A DNA stretch of 64,000 bases from Cyprinodon diabolis (Eukaryota; Chordata; Actinopteri; Cyprinodontiformes; Cyprinodontidae), in contig CM060072.1 in assembly GCA_030533445.1 (NCBI GenBank), positions 15,029,767-15,093,766 on the forward strand, written 5' to 3'. A model generated the notes under the pieces. The model worked only from the letters and a program-made list of their open reading frames with translations. It had not been told where the DNA came from and did no database searches. Positions 39,401 through 49,600 of the stretch are shown in pieces; the stretch's first letter is position 1; each line of letters opens with the position of its first letter. The translations under genes and the position numbers were made by a program.

Positions 39401-39821
39401 GCCAGTCTTTGTGAGCTTTGCTATGAATGAAGCGGTCGTTACGCAGCACAAAGCTGTGCTCCCATTGGTCGCTGAATAAAACATCACACCATTGGTCAGC
39501 AGCAGGTGACTAAAAGTTAGTTTCTATTTTTTCCCAATTAATTTATTTGAATTCAGGGCTGGGACTTAGTATAAAATGGCTTTCTTTTGCATAGGGAATA
39601 AAGAATGAATGAGTCATCCGGGGGACAGGCGGAGATGAATCTCCGACAGTCGGTGCCGCCGCCGCCGACTACATGAGCTCCGAGCTTCTCTCACCTGAAC
39701 TTTCGGCAGCCTGCTCTGCTTGCTCCTTTACCTCTTCCTTTCTCTTTCCCACCGCCAAAGCGACCAAAATAACAAGTGCACCCAGTAATAAAGTCAGGGC
39801 AAAAAGTGCGGCTATCTCCAT
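33419..39821 (-). CDS. tbl2: Transducin beta-like protein 2 (ER-anchored WD40 protein), complete, 7 exons
   Basis: TBL2 is an ER membrane-anchored WD40-repeat protein linked to PERK signalling; the human gene lies in the Williams-Beuren region. Coding exons: 39695-39821, 38954-39075, 38566-38750, 35881-36032, 35667-35793, 35431-35583, 33419-33878, totalling 1326 bp (441 aa plus stop; human is 447 aa). Phases agree at every junction. Residues 3-24 form one hydrophobic N-terminal anchor (IAALFALTLLLGALVILVAL). Residues 45-75 are a basic linker (KKQKQEKQRSRKDK). Then come WD40 repeats with recognisable segments: GHSGNVTCLDFSSNGKYLAS, DDRTVRIWSTKDFL, FIMSASTDTTILIWDLKGE, DVKVWEVCFGK and VSKDGTWKLWNT. 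The C-terminus (about 390-441) is helical and Gln-rich (KQRLQQQIKEAQ). Intron 3 carries an intact Tc1 element and intron 6 a foldback retroelement, both in non-coding DNA. Confidence 0.97.
34977..35271. repeat. Foldback retroelement remnant: about 119-bp inverted repeat with tail and 14-bp target duplication
   Basis: Left arm 34977-35111 and right arm 35117-35235 are reverse complements, separated by 5 bases. The left arm has one 16-base insertion near 35031-35046 and few other differences. A 36-base tail follows (GACCTGGATGACTGAGAACC). The unit is flanked by TACCAAATAAAATT at 34966-34979 and 35272-35285, a 14-bp direct repeat consistent with target-primed insertion. The same words occur once, uninverted, at 21640-21790. 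Inverted truncated terminal repeats suggest a Penelope-like element, which is inference. It is in tbl2 intron 6. Confidence 0.7.
36423..38034 (+). mobile_element. Complete Tc1/mariner transposon with 202-bp terminal inverted repeats
   Basis: A 1612-bp element starting CAGGTGCTGGTC and ending GACCAGCACCTG. It is flanked by TA at 36421-36422 and 38035-38036, the expected Tc1 target duplication. The terminal repeats (36423-36624 and 37833-38034) differ at one base that I can find. They enclose one uninterrupted transposase frame. The near identity of the repeats indicates a recent insertion. It sits in tbl2 intron 3 in the antisense direction. Confidence 0.93.
36742..37746 (+). CDS. Tc1-family transposase, intact, 334 aa
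   Basis: Cut-and-paste transposase acting on the flanking inverted repeats in the nucleus. I chose the ATG at 36742 (MGKTADLTVVQKTTID) because it matches the usual Tc1 N-terminus. An upstream in-frame ATG at 36706 would add 12 residues unlike the family. Residues 5-55 form a helix-turn-helix (GKTQKVIAKEAGCSQSSVSK), then a second DNA-binding domain. Catalytic residues: Asp in VMFSDESKF, Asp in IFQQDLAPAHSA, Glu in NPIENLW, with 34 residues between the last two (DD34E). It ends in TKY as Tc1 proteins do. Length is normal and there are no frameshifts or stops, so it may be active. Confidence 0.93.
   Translation: MGKTADLTVVQKTTIDTLHKEGKTQKVIAKEAGCSQSSVSKHINREAKGRKRCGRKKCTSKRDNRTLERIVKQNPFKNVGEIHKEWTAAGVSASRTTTHRRMKDMGFCCRIPCVKPLLNHRQRQKRLAWAKEKQDWTAGEWSKVMFSDESKFCISFGNQGPRVWRKRREALHPRCLKSSLKFPQSVMVWGAMSSAGVGPLCFLRSRVNAATYQEVLEHFMLPAADQLFGDADFIFQQDLAPAHSAKATSTWLKDHGIPVLNWPANSPDLNPIENLWGIVKKKMQYTRPNNSEELKATIRATWAIITPEQCHRLIDSMPRRIAAVIQAKGGPTKY
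38035..38565. other. tbl2: Rest of tbl2 intron 3
   Basis: Intronic DNA between the Tc1 element and exon 3, with no further feature recognised. Confidence 0.5.
39118..39160. repeat. (TGTA)n-(TA)n microsatellite
   Basis: TGTATGTATGTATG followed by TATATATATATA and an imperfect tail, just upstream of tbl2 exon 2 in intron 1. Confidence 0.8.
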
Positions 39822-40663
39822 GTTGAAACGTATGCCACGTATTTTTTTTACAACGCTAACTGTTAGCCCATTCTAAAAAAGACAATGCGCATGCGCGCCA
39901 GATTGTCGCGTGAATGGTGGATTCAAGGACATTAACCTCGGCTCGTATCCACCAGGATTACCCAAAAATAAAAAAGGGGTTCGCGAGCTTCAGATCATGG
40001 CCTCAAATAGCACTACTGGCAGAATATTGATAAATATTTAGTACATTCATTATGCTAATTTTGCTCAGTTCATTAAATCGATTTGGAAGAACTCGCCGAA
40101 GATTTCCTCCTAAAAAAACCGACGACGGTTTTTAGAAATACATATTTAATGGCGCCCAAATTCTTAATATACATTATGGATTCTCCACAGGTTCAGTTTG
40201 AAGGAAACATAAAATCATTTTATAATCTTAGTTTGTGTTACAGATTTCAATGGTATGCATAAAATTGTGATTTTTGATTTTACACAAATGCATCATGAAC
40301 AACCAAGTTAGCCTAGAGGGACACCTAGAGGACTGGAATGGAACAGTTTACATCACTTAACTAGTATTTTTGATAAAACTTCGTGCTCAAATGTTGGATT
40401 AGAAAAAAAATATTTCTAAATAAAGTTTTCCTGCTTTTTGGATGGATTTAAATCAAATGTTGAAAACTGAAGCATTATCACATTTACAGGCTCCTGTATT
40501 TTTTACAGATGTTCAACATGCTATGATAGTAATAAGCATTAAGTAGGCTACTTTTCTTCGACATTAGAAGATTTTGCCTATTGATCACAAAATACAAAAA
40601 TTACCCAGAAATGAAGTTACATTTTTATGCAGCAACATTTGAAGTGGGAAAAATGCTGAGGGC
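39822..40663. other. tbl2 upstream region
   Basis: The first 80 bases before the tbl2 ATG are GC-richer, with CpG and the GCGCATGCGC palindrome near 39888-39897. This resembles an NRF-1-type site and fits a TATA-less housekeeping promoter on the minus strand. Farther up is AT-rich intergenic DNA without a recognised feature. Confidence 0.45.
39886..39899. promoter_or_regulatory. tbl2: Candidate NRF-1-type promoter element of tbl2
   Basis: The GCGCATGCGC core about 65-80 bases upstream of the tbl2 start codon matches the NRF-1 consensus (GCGCATGCGC), common in TATA-less housekeeping promoters. Function is inferred from the motif and position only. Confidence 0.5.
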
Positions 40664-41785
40664 TGCAAAAAACCAAGACTGGTTAATATATTAACATGTT
40701 ATAAAGGAGAAAATGTTATTCTGTTTGAAATTATATATAAAGTTCAGTAAAGATAAGATGAAAATATAGCCAAATACAGTCTTTTAATTCATTTTATCTG
40801 GAGGTCAGAACCTCTGCCAATGCAAGTTTTATATTTCATTTGGTCTTTTAAGGAATATATCTAGTCAAAGTATCCACTGTGGTTGAAAACATGTTAAAAA
40901 AATGTAACATCCTCTTTCAGATTGTTACCAACTTGCCTTTTTTGTGGCGAAACAAAATAAAATAAGACATTCTTCTTGTCTTGTTCAGTCACTGGTGACA
41001 GGAGCTTCACCAATATTGGAAATGCAATATTTTTAGCAGTCTTTAGCCCAGAAGCATTAACACACACTGAACATGACTAAATTTGAGACTTACAAAATGC
41101 AGAACTGTCTTCTCTTTTGTTCTAGGTCTTATTCAGTTATGGAAGATGATAGAAAAATATATATGTATTAGAATGCACATAGAAATGCATCTCTAGATCT
41201 GAATTTACAAAATCAGCTATTGATGCAAAAAACCAAGACTGGTTAATATATTAACATGTTATAAAGGAGAAAATGTTATTCTGTTTGAAATTATATATAA
41301 AGTTCAGTAAAGATAAGATGAAAATATAGCCAAATACAGTCTTTTAATTCATTTTATCTGGAGGTCAGAACCTCTGCCAATGCAAGTTTTATATTTCATT
41401 TGGTCTTTTAAGGAATATATCTAGTCAAAGTATCCACTGTGGTTGAAAACATGTTAAAAAAATGTAACATCCTCTTTCAGATTGTTACCAACTTGCCTTT
41501 TTTGTGGCGAAACAAAATAAAATAAGACATTCTTCTTGTCTTGTTCAGTCACTGGTGACAGGAGCTTCACCAATATTGGAAATGCAATATTTTTAGCAGT
41601 CTTTAGCCCAGAAGCATTAACACACACTGAACATGACTAAATTTGAGACTTACAAAATGCAGAACTGTCTTCTCTTTTGTTCTAGGTCTTATTCAGTTAT
41701 GGAAGATGATAGAAAAATATATATGTATTAGAATGCACATAGAAATGCATCTCTAGATCTGAATTTACAAAATCAGCTATTGATG
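40664..41785. repeat. Perfect 560-bp tandem duplication, two copies
   Basis: Copy 1 (40664-41225) and copy 2 (41224-41785) are identical throughout with an offset of 560 bases, sharing a TG dinucleotide at the junction. The unit has no coding potential and is not a family I recognise. It lies between the tbl2 promoter and the pom121 3' end. Complete identity means a very recent duplication or an assembly artefact. Confidence 0.92.
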
Positions 41786-42373
41786 GAGCAATTATATAGC
41801 TACTTTATTTGCCAATTTCTGAATCAGTTAAATATGTAAAGTTCACATGAAATGTACTGATAAGTCGGTTTACCATTTTTGAAAAATTCTGAATTACTTT
41901 AGTATTGTTCTTTAGGATCACATGAGTATTTTATAAACTGAGAACAGGCTGGACATCTTGCAAAGCTGATCAGACATGGGAAACCATTTCATTTTCCAAA
42001 CATGGAAACCTTACAGATAAACCAATATGTTCTGACAGAAACCTAAAAAATTCATTATGAATTTTAAAACCCCACCTGTGTGAAGGTCCTGCTGCCATGA
42101 ACCACCTTCAAGGATCACTTGGTCACATGGGGAACATCAGCCATCTTCATTCATATCATGCGGAATCTTATCTAAACACTGGATGTCTGTTAATAGTTGA
42201 ATACAGACAGCTCTTTCATTTTTACACATTTTTATGTTCAATTTAACAAAGTGTAGTCCTACAATCAATTCACTTAAAAATAAATCAAGACACCCAATCA
42301 CCCAGTCTCAGAAAAACACCCAAAACTCAAGAGATTTATGTTAAGACTGAACAGTCAATTATCAAACTCTGAT
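41786..42373. other. Intergenic stretch downstream of pom121
   Basis: AT-rich DNA with no gene or named repeat recognised. Confidence 0.5.
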
Positions 42374-42383
42374 TTTATTTATT
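42374..42383 (-). terminator. pom121: Candidate polyadenylation signals of pom121
   Basis: Two overlapping AATAAA hexamers on the minus strand, about 1.29 kb after the pom121 stop. The region from 43668 down to here has no gene or transposon and is plausibly a long 3'-UTR. An earlier, weaker signal cannot be excluded. Confidence 0.45.
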
Positions 42384-43668
42384 CAGGAAAAAAAAAATGC
42401 CATAAACTAACTCAGATGCTATTCAGGTCTCACAAAAAGAGCGGTTATTATTGAGAAAACAAACCATTTTGATGAAACAGCCGACCTGAAATAAAGACCC
42501 GACAAAAATGTGCAGAAAACATGGCGCAATACGTTAAAAACTCCTCGTATCCCAACACTTCAGCCAAACGTGAGTACACAACTGTCTCAATCCAGTCCGT
42601 TTGAAAACAGCGTAGCGTCAGGTCAACATTGAGTAAACCACTGTAACAACAACATATTTGAAATCGGGAGTAATGAATTGTGCAGATATTTTGAATCCAT
42701 GTGCACAGCTCAGTAGCTAAAATTGAAACCCAATCCATCAATCAACAAAACATTTCAGTGCCTGGGATTAAAAACAAAAAGAGGTAGTCTGGCACAAACA
42801 AATACATCTCAGCATTTAAAGGTGAAGCAGAAATCACAGATTCTTTTCACAGGCATGAAGTTGGACAGTTGGCTTTGGTTTGTCTGCACAGGTCAGAAGT
42901 AGTCATCCTAATCACAAACTGACCCGCTACTTAGATCAGTGTTGGCAAACGCTTCGGAAAACAAAACATAAAAAGGGAGAAAAAGGAAAAAGGCCATCCA
43001 TGGGAGGACTCTGGGAATGTTTACTGGTATGAAATCAGAGCATGAGAGCCTGCTAAAAACTACGTTAAGACATTAAGCCGAGCTGCACCTTCAGTGCAGA
43101 AACGTCATTCATTCATTCTTTTACAAGGTCAGAGCGCCAATTAAAAAAATAATTTAAATGTAATTACATTTTCACGCATGTACCTCATCTGAATCAGCTG
43201 TGCACTTCTCTTATTCAGACTCGATGTGTTCAAACATTCGGTAACATACAAACCAGAGATCACGTAAAAAAATAAACGTCTGAGTCAACGCTCAGCCGTC
43301 TCCTCTAAAGCAATCAGTAGGAGTGTCTGTGTACTGTGACGAGGAAAAAGAAACTTTGGATTTACTTCTGTTCAGAACCAAAAAAAACTTGACTGTTCTG
43401 TCGTTCTTCAAGTATAGCACATTGTTGTGGATCCTTTCTTCCTGCTGAGACGTTCCCTTATCCAGGCAGCATGAACTCAGGAAGCTGGGGGGAATTTAAC
43501 TCCTCTGCAAACCCAATGGTCTGGGCCAGCACGTACAGGACAGGAAGGAAACAATGAGGGGATGGTGACAGCCCGATTGGAGGATGTTGAAGCTAAAACC
43601 ATGGAGCCGTATTAGTCTGATGAGCCATCGTCCTCTGAAAACGGCGCTGGATGCGTTCGAAATGTTGG
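42384..43668 (-). other. pom121: Probable pom121 3'-UTR
   Basis: Follows the pom121 stop with no coding capacity and no named repeat, and ends at tandem polyadenylation hexamers. Assignment as UTR is inference from position. Confidence 0.4.
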
Positions 43669-46600
43669 CTACTTCTTCCTGTTGTGCCGTCGCGCCTGCA
43701 GCCTCTGGCGAGCTCCAGACGGCTTCGATCCGGCTCCGATAGAGAAGGTGGGAGTCGCAGGGGACCCTGGGAATTACATGATGGAAAAAACTGAATTAAA
43801 ATGAAAAACTTGTTCACATTTGGTTCTGATGGAGAATAATCAACGGATTTAACTGCTGATGTCTTTCACCTGGTGACATTGTTTTGCTTTATAGCCCCAG
43901 GATGAATATAAAAATGGGTCAATATTGAACAACTGGCTGGACTGAGATTCTTCCAGACCAAGCTGAGAACTTTCTGCTCTTCCACCATCAGAGGAAATTT
44001 AACATTAGGACTCCCAGAATTCAGATCCTACTAGAACTCCAACTGGCCGCCAATTTGACAGGTGGCATTTTTCCAGATGGAATCCAAGAGTAGTGATTTC
44101 ATTGACTTAAAGGGTTCCAGTTTGTCATATTAACCAATTGTGGATATTTAAACCTTAAAAGAGGTCCAATATATATTGTTTAAAGGCTGTATTATATGCT
44201 ATTAATATTTGTTGTCTAATTTTGTATTAAAAATAAATTAGTAAAATAAATGAGACTTTTAATACTACACAGGTTCAAAGCTTGAAATTGCTATTTTATT
44301 TACAATTGATTACTCCCGCACTTTTTCCACACACCACCTTTGTGCAGGGCTGACGCAGCTGGCAGTTTTCTTTGCCTTGCCAAAGCTGGCTCTTCTGCAG
44401 TGGAGGGGTTGGTAACAAGTGGCTCCCTGGTGCATGTGTGGTTGACACCCACTGTTTTACCAGCTCAAGGATAAAATCTCTGGGTGAGACGGTGACGTTC
44501 AAACAGCTCCCGAACAAAACCAAGGCGTTTATAGCTGCTATGTCCAGGAGATTGTAAAATACAACCACAGCCCCCCTTCGAGTTGGAGCTTTTACAGAAG
44601 ACTTTCTAATCATCTGATCCAGAAAGACTTAATGCCAATCTGTGGGATTATTGTAGATCACAGGCTTTGGTTTGCATTTTGTGCCGCTAAGTGTATCGGC
44701 TGAGGTGTGGTCAGTGCTATACGAACCTTGAACAAAAGTTTTGCTATTGTCTGATGGGTAACTGATACATCTGCCGCTTCCTACCGAACCGTCGTCATCA
44801 TCAGTCTTTCCATCTCCATCCGAATAGCTGTCATCAATATTTTGAAGCATTTCTAAAGCCTGTTTCTCAGTTATCTTTCTTCCCAAAGCTATTTTTCCAT
44901 ATTAACCAAAAAAGTTCCAGAGATGTCTTGGTAGAATGTTGGTTTCTAGCCAACAGGGGAAGAATTTACAATGCAACTAATAGAGCCATCAACATAACAG
45001 CTGTAGGAGATCGACGTAAAATTAGCTATATATATTTTTTATTTTAATTTAAAAAACAATGTGAAAATGAGGGAAATATAGAATCAGGAGAAGTCAGTTA
45101 ACGTGACCAGCATAAGATTAATACAAATAAATTTCTTTCAATTCAAAATCTCAGAACTGTCAAATTGACTGCCTTGGGAGTTCTAGCTGGATCCCCTGCA
45201 GTTCATCCTTTTATAAAGCCCTGTTCATCACTGTTTTCCTGTGGCATTCCAAGTCGTAAAAGTCCCCTCCGATCATACGTTACGACAGGCCTGATATTCC
45301 GCTGTTAAAGAACCACATACAGCTGCCGCCTGAGTCTAACTTCTCAGCTTTATCAGTACGGCTGTACTACGTGTGGTAGTGAAGGGAAAGTGGTTCTTGC
45401 TAAATGATGTGGGATTTGATTATTTCATTATGTTCTACAATCAAACAGCATAAGCTAATAAGCTACTGCATGCTAACACCGATGCTAGTGGAACTAGATA
45501 CTAACCTGTTTGAGCCTCCTTATTACAAACTTCTCCGTAGTCAAGGTTTAAGAACTAATATTACAAAAATATTATATATTAAATATGTATCTTTTCTGAT
45601 TGAATTGTATTACATTAATCACCAAAGTTGGATCAAAAAGTTCCTTTAAAACCAGTTATCTTGTCTATAAATGGATCGTATCCACTTCTGGTATCAATCC
45701 GCCTAAAGCGCAATCACAATAATAATAATTTATTTTCTTATTTCCTTAGGAATAAACACATTAAAATTTCAGTGCAACCTGAGCTCTTGTTTTGAAGAAA
45801 AAAACAAAAACAAATCAACAGAGCACATAATTCTACTGAAATTGTTTATAACTGATTATTATTGATAAAAGATTAGTTAAAAGCTAAAAATGGCAGCCGG
45901 CACCTGCTTTTGATGATTTTTATCTCGACCTAAATGGATACAGAAAAAGGCCCATCATTATAACCTACCGAAGGGTACAGGATTAAAGCCTTGGACTGGA
46001 GTTGCAGGACTTCCGAAGGGAAGGGGGCCTGGAGTAGCACCCTGGCCAAACGACGGAGTCGATGTCCCTGCAGAGAGAACCGCACAAAACTCCACTTACA
46101 CAACTGAAGCGCCTACAACACATCAAATAGTTCCTCCTGCATCATAAGACGTGTCATTTTAACATAGAAGAGCTGAAAACGTCAGATCAAACACCCCAAA
46201 TCCTCAGGGCCACAATTAACCAAAAAAGTTAAGGAATATATGTCCCAACAGACCTTTTTCATTTACAAAACATTACCGATATCACATATCATCCGTACTT
46301 TTATTACTTATTTTGTGAAGAATATTAGAGGCCTGATCAACAGAAACTTTAAACAGGTTTCTTTCAGCATGCTAATATTGGAGATTTTAGATACAGATAA
46401 AATCTGCTATTAATCTTTTGGCTGCTATCAGATCCATATATGATATCAATATGGGATCAGGACTTCTCTAGAAACAAAATAAAAAATCAAAAGAAGAATA
46501 GGGCAACTTATGGATACAAATTTAAGATTTACATACATTGCATTTAAAACTGTTTTAACTTTTAAAGGACTTAAATGTGAACAATTACATTTTGAGCACA

Positions 46601-49600
46601 ATTAAAGAACCTTTCAGAAACCCAGATGGTACCCAAAGTAACACAGCGGGACCTTAGATGTTTTTATTGCCATAACTGTAGGGAAGATTTGTATTTTAGA
46701 TTTTTCCAGAGTTTTTCTTGAAACTCAGAAGGTCTGATTTCAAATTAAAAAAATGGCTTGATAGCAACTGCCACAATGTATATAAAAAATGTTAAGCTCA
46801 TTAAGGAAAAAACTCACCAAAAGCCGGTTTGTCAGAAGCAGCCGCAGCCCCGAAGTTGAAGCTTCCCATTTGTGGAGCAGGATTGCCGGAAACTGGAGTC
46901 CCAAACTGCTGGCATGGCATACTGGCTCCAAAGTTAAACCCACCAGTGGCAGCAGGGGCCGATCCAGAGGGAGACGGCTGTGGGGCGCTATTTCCAAATG
47001 CGAACGTGTTCGAGGAGGAGCTTTGAGTCTGCGTCGCTGCACCAAAACTTGGTGCAGCTGGAGGTTGAGATGAGTTGGTGCCAAAAGCAAAACCAGTGGC
47101 TCCAAAAGCTGGTTTAACTGGAGTCCCAAAGCTGGGAGCTGCAGTGGTGGTAGCAGTGTTAGCAGCAGCCCCAAAGCTAAAAGGAGCTGGAGCTGAGGAG
47201 GCGGTGGCGGCGGGTGTGGATGAAGCTCCACCCGTACCAAAGTTAAAGGAGGCGTTTGGAGGTGCAGCAGAGGAGCCGAAGGTGGACTGTGTCGCTGGTG
47301 CTTCAAATGCTGGCTTTCCAAAGGGGAAAGTGGACTGGGTGGTGGAGGTGGGGGCAGCAGAGGAAGTGGTGTTGGCCATAGCAAAGCCTCCAAACGAAGC
47401 AGTGGTTGTGTTTTGGCTGGTTGTGTTCTGACCGAAGGAAAACACTTTAGGAGTCTGAGGATCAGGCTGCGTGCTTCCAAAGCTGAAGCCCGTCGTATTA
47501 GAGGTGGTGGTTGTGGCTGTGGATGCAGCACTGGCTGCTGCAGTGGTGGTGGCCGCAGCCCCAAATTGAAATGTGTTTCCTGTGCTAGAGGGCTGCGTCG
47601 TAGCAGCGCCGCTGCTGGTTGTGGATGGAGCAGGCCAGTTTCCAAAGAGGGATTTAGCCACTGGTTGGCCTGCAGACTGGGTAGTTGTGACGGTGCCCAG
47701 AGAGGCGGTGCCAGCAGCCGTGTTATTAAACCCAGAGAAAGAAGACGGGGCGACGGTGGAGCTACTTGTTGTCAGACTGAATACCGAGGTTGTACTGCTC
47801 GCAGAGAGGGTGGAGGCTGTGGAGGTGGCTGAGACGGGGGAGGGCTGTGGAAAGATGGGCTTGAAATTGTGGAGAAGAGGTTTGCTTTCTGAAGAGGCTG
47901 CAGCTGAGGAGGTAGTGTTGGCGGCAGCAAAGATGGGCTTGAACCCCACAGTCAGAAGAGGGTTTGTGGAACTGACAGGCTGGGAGCTGCTGGCAGGGGC
48001 AGCAGCAGTGGAGGCTGAAGGAGCAGAGGTGGTGCTGAGCTGGTTTGAGAGCCCAAACAGGGTAGGTCCAGTTAAGGAAGCAGCAGGGATGCTAGTGGGA
48101 GCTTTGGAGACCTGAGCCAGCACCTGAGTGAAGGCAGACGGTTGGCTTACAACACCAGCAGAAGGTGGTTGAGACTGAGAGGCAGGGGGCGCTGTGGGGG
48201 CTATGGTGGATGTTGTCAGTTTAAAGGTAGGTGCCGATGCAGGTGTGGCTGATACAGACGCTATAGAGAGAGCAAAAAAAGAGGAGAATGATGAGATTAA
48301 AGTGAAGATCCAGGCCTTTCAGAATGTACATCCCCTAAAACTTTTCAACAACAAAGAAGTCCCATGTATTAGCAGGGGCCTCATGTATAAAACAGTGTTG
48401 TTTTATACCAAACGTTGAAGGTAGGGAGCAATTTGAAACCTTTCTACAGAAAAAAAACATCAGATGTGCTGACATGCTACAGGATAGTTTTCCTTTATAA
48501 TCCCAATCTTCGTAAAATCAAGCACAGAAGGTGAAACTGCTTGGAACGCCCAGTGTGTCTATAAATGAATACGTAAGGTAGTATAAATAGCTAGAAGGTG
48601 ATTTTTCTACAACCATTATTAATCCAAGTTTCATAAAAATAATAATAATTGAACTTTAATAATCTCACATTAGAGAAATGAACCTCTGCATTTAACCCTT
48701 CCCCTTGGGGAGCAGTATGGGGTTAAGGGTCATGCTCAGGAACCCAGAGTGAAGGATTTGGGGATCGAACCAGGTACTTGCACCCTTCTCAGAGCACAAG
48801 CACACTGCTCTAACCCACTACGCCAACACTGCTCCAATAAAAGTGACAAATGACATTTTGCTTTTAAAAACTAGCTTTGCTTTTTATCCTCCCCTCTGTG
48901 AGGTGACCTGTGAGACATGCTGGAAACAATGTTTCACAAAAATTAAAATATATATGCAGCTAGTGGTATCAGAGAGCTAGTTTATCAGTTATAAGTAAAA
49001 ATCTAAGAACAAAAAGAGATAAACCGATGAACTCGGAAGAACAAGTAGGGGATTATTAAAAATTTTGATTTCCAAAAATCTAATCTTTATAAACAAAAAA
49101 TTCAATCAACTGATTTTGACAATGAATCACCCGGCCCTACCGGAAGCCTCCTACTGCCTGTCCTAGTAACCACGACAACAAAGACTTCAGAGAGAACTTG
49201 CCAACAAAGTTCAGGGACCTTCATTACAGAAGTCCAACAAATTACTGAATGACATCAGAGACTCACTGAAGAAACCTGCTAAAAATAAAAGTCTGTCAGC
49301 TTTATTTGGTTCTACAAATCAAGTCCAAATGGTTTTGTCTGCAGCTGAACTGAGCGCAAATAATAATGCTCATCACTTTAACGTTTCAGGCTAAATGCTA
49401 AATATTTAAAATGATTCAGGATGATAAATAAACCCAGAGGCCAGCCCTCGTAAATAGAGCCTGCCAAGCTGCAGATAGCACCTTCTCATTTAAGTGCATG
49501 TATGGAAACTTTTTTAAAGACCATACATTTTTCTTTTACCTTCACGATAATACAATTCCCCCTCAAAACACACTAAAGTTATGATGATAATGTGATGAAA

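Noticed and set aside
46740..47645. 301-codon open frame on the minus strand, rich in Leu/Pro
   Set aside because: It is a different frame of the long pom121 FG exon. The low-complexity codon composition keeps shadow frames open.
47075..48115. Val/Ala/Gly-rich open frames of 118 and 180 codons on the plus strand
   Set aside because: Antisense shadows of the same pom121 exon. They have no homology I recognise.
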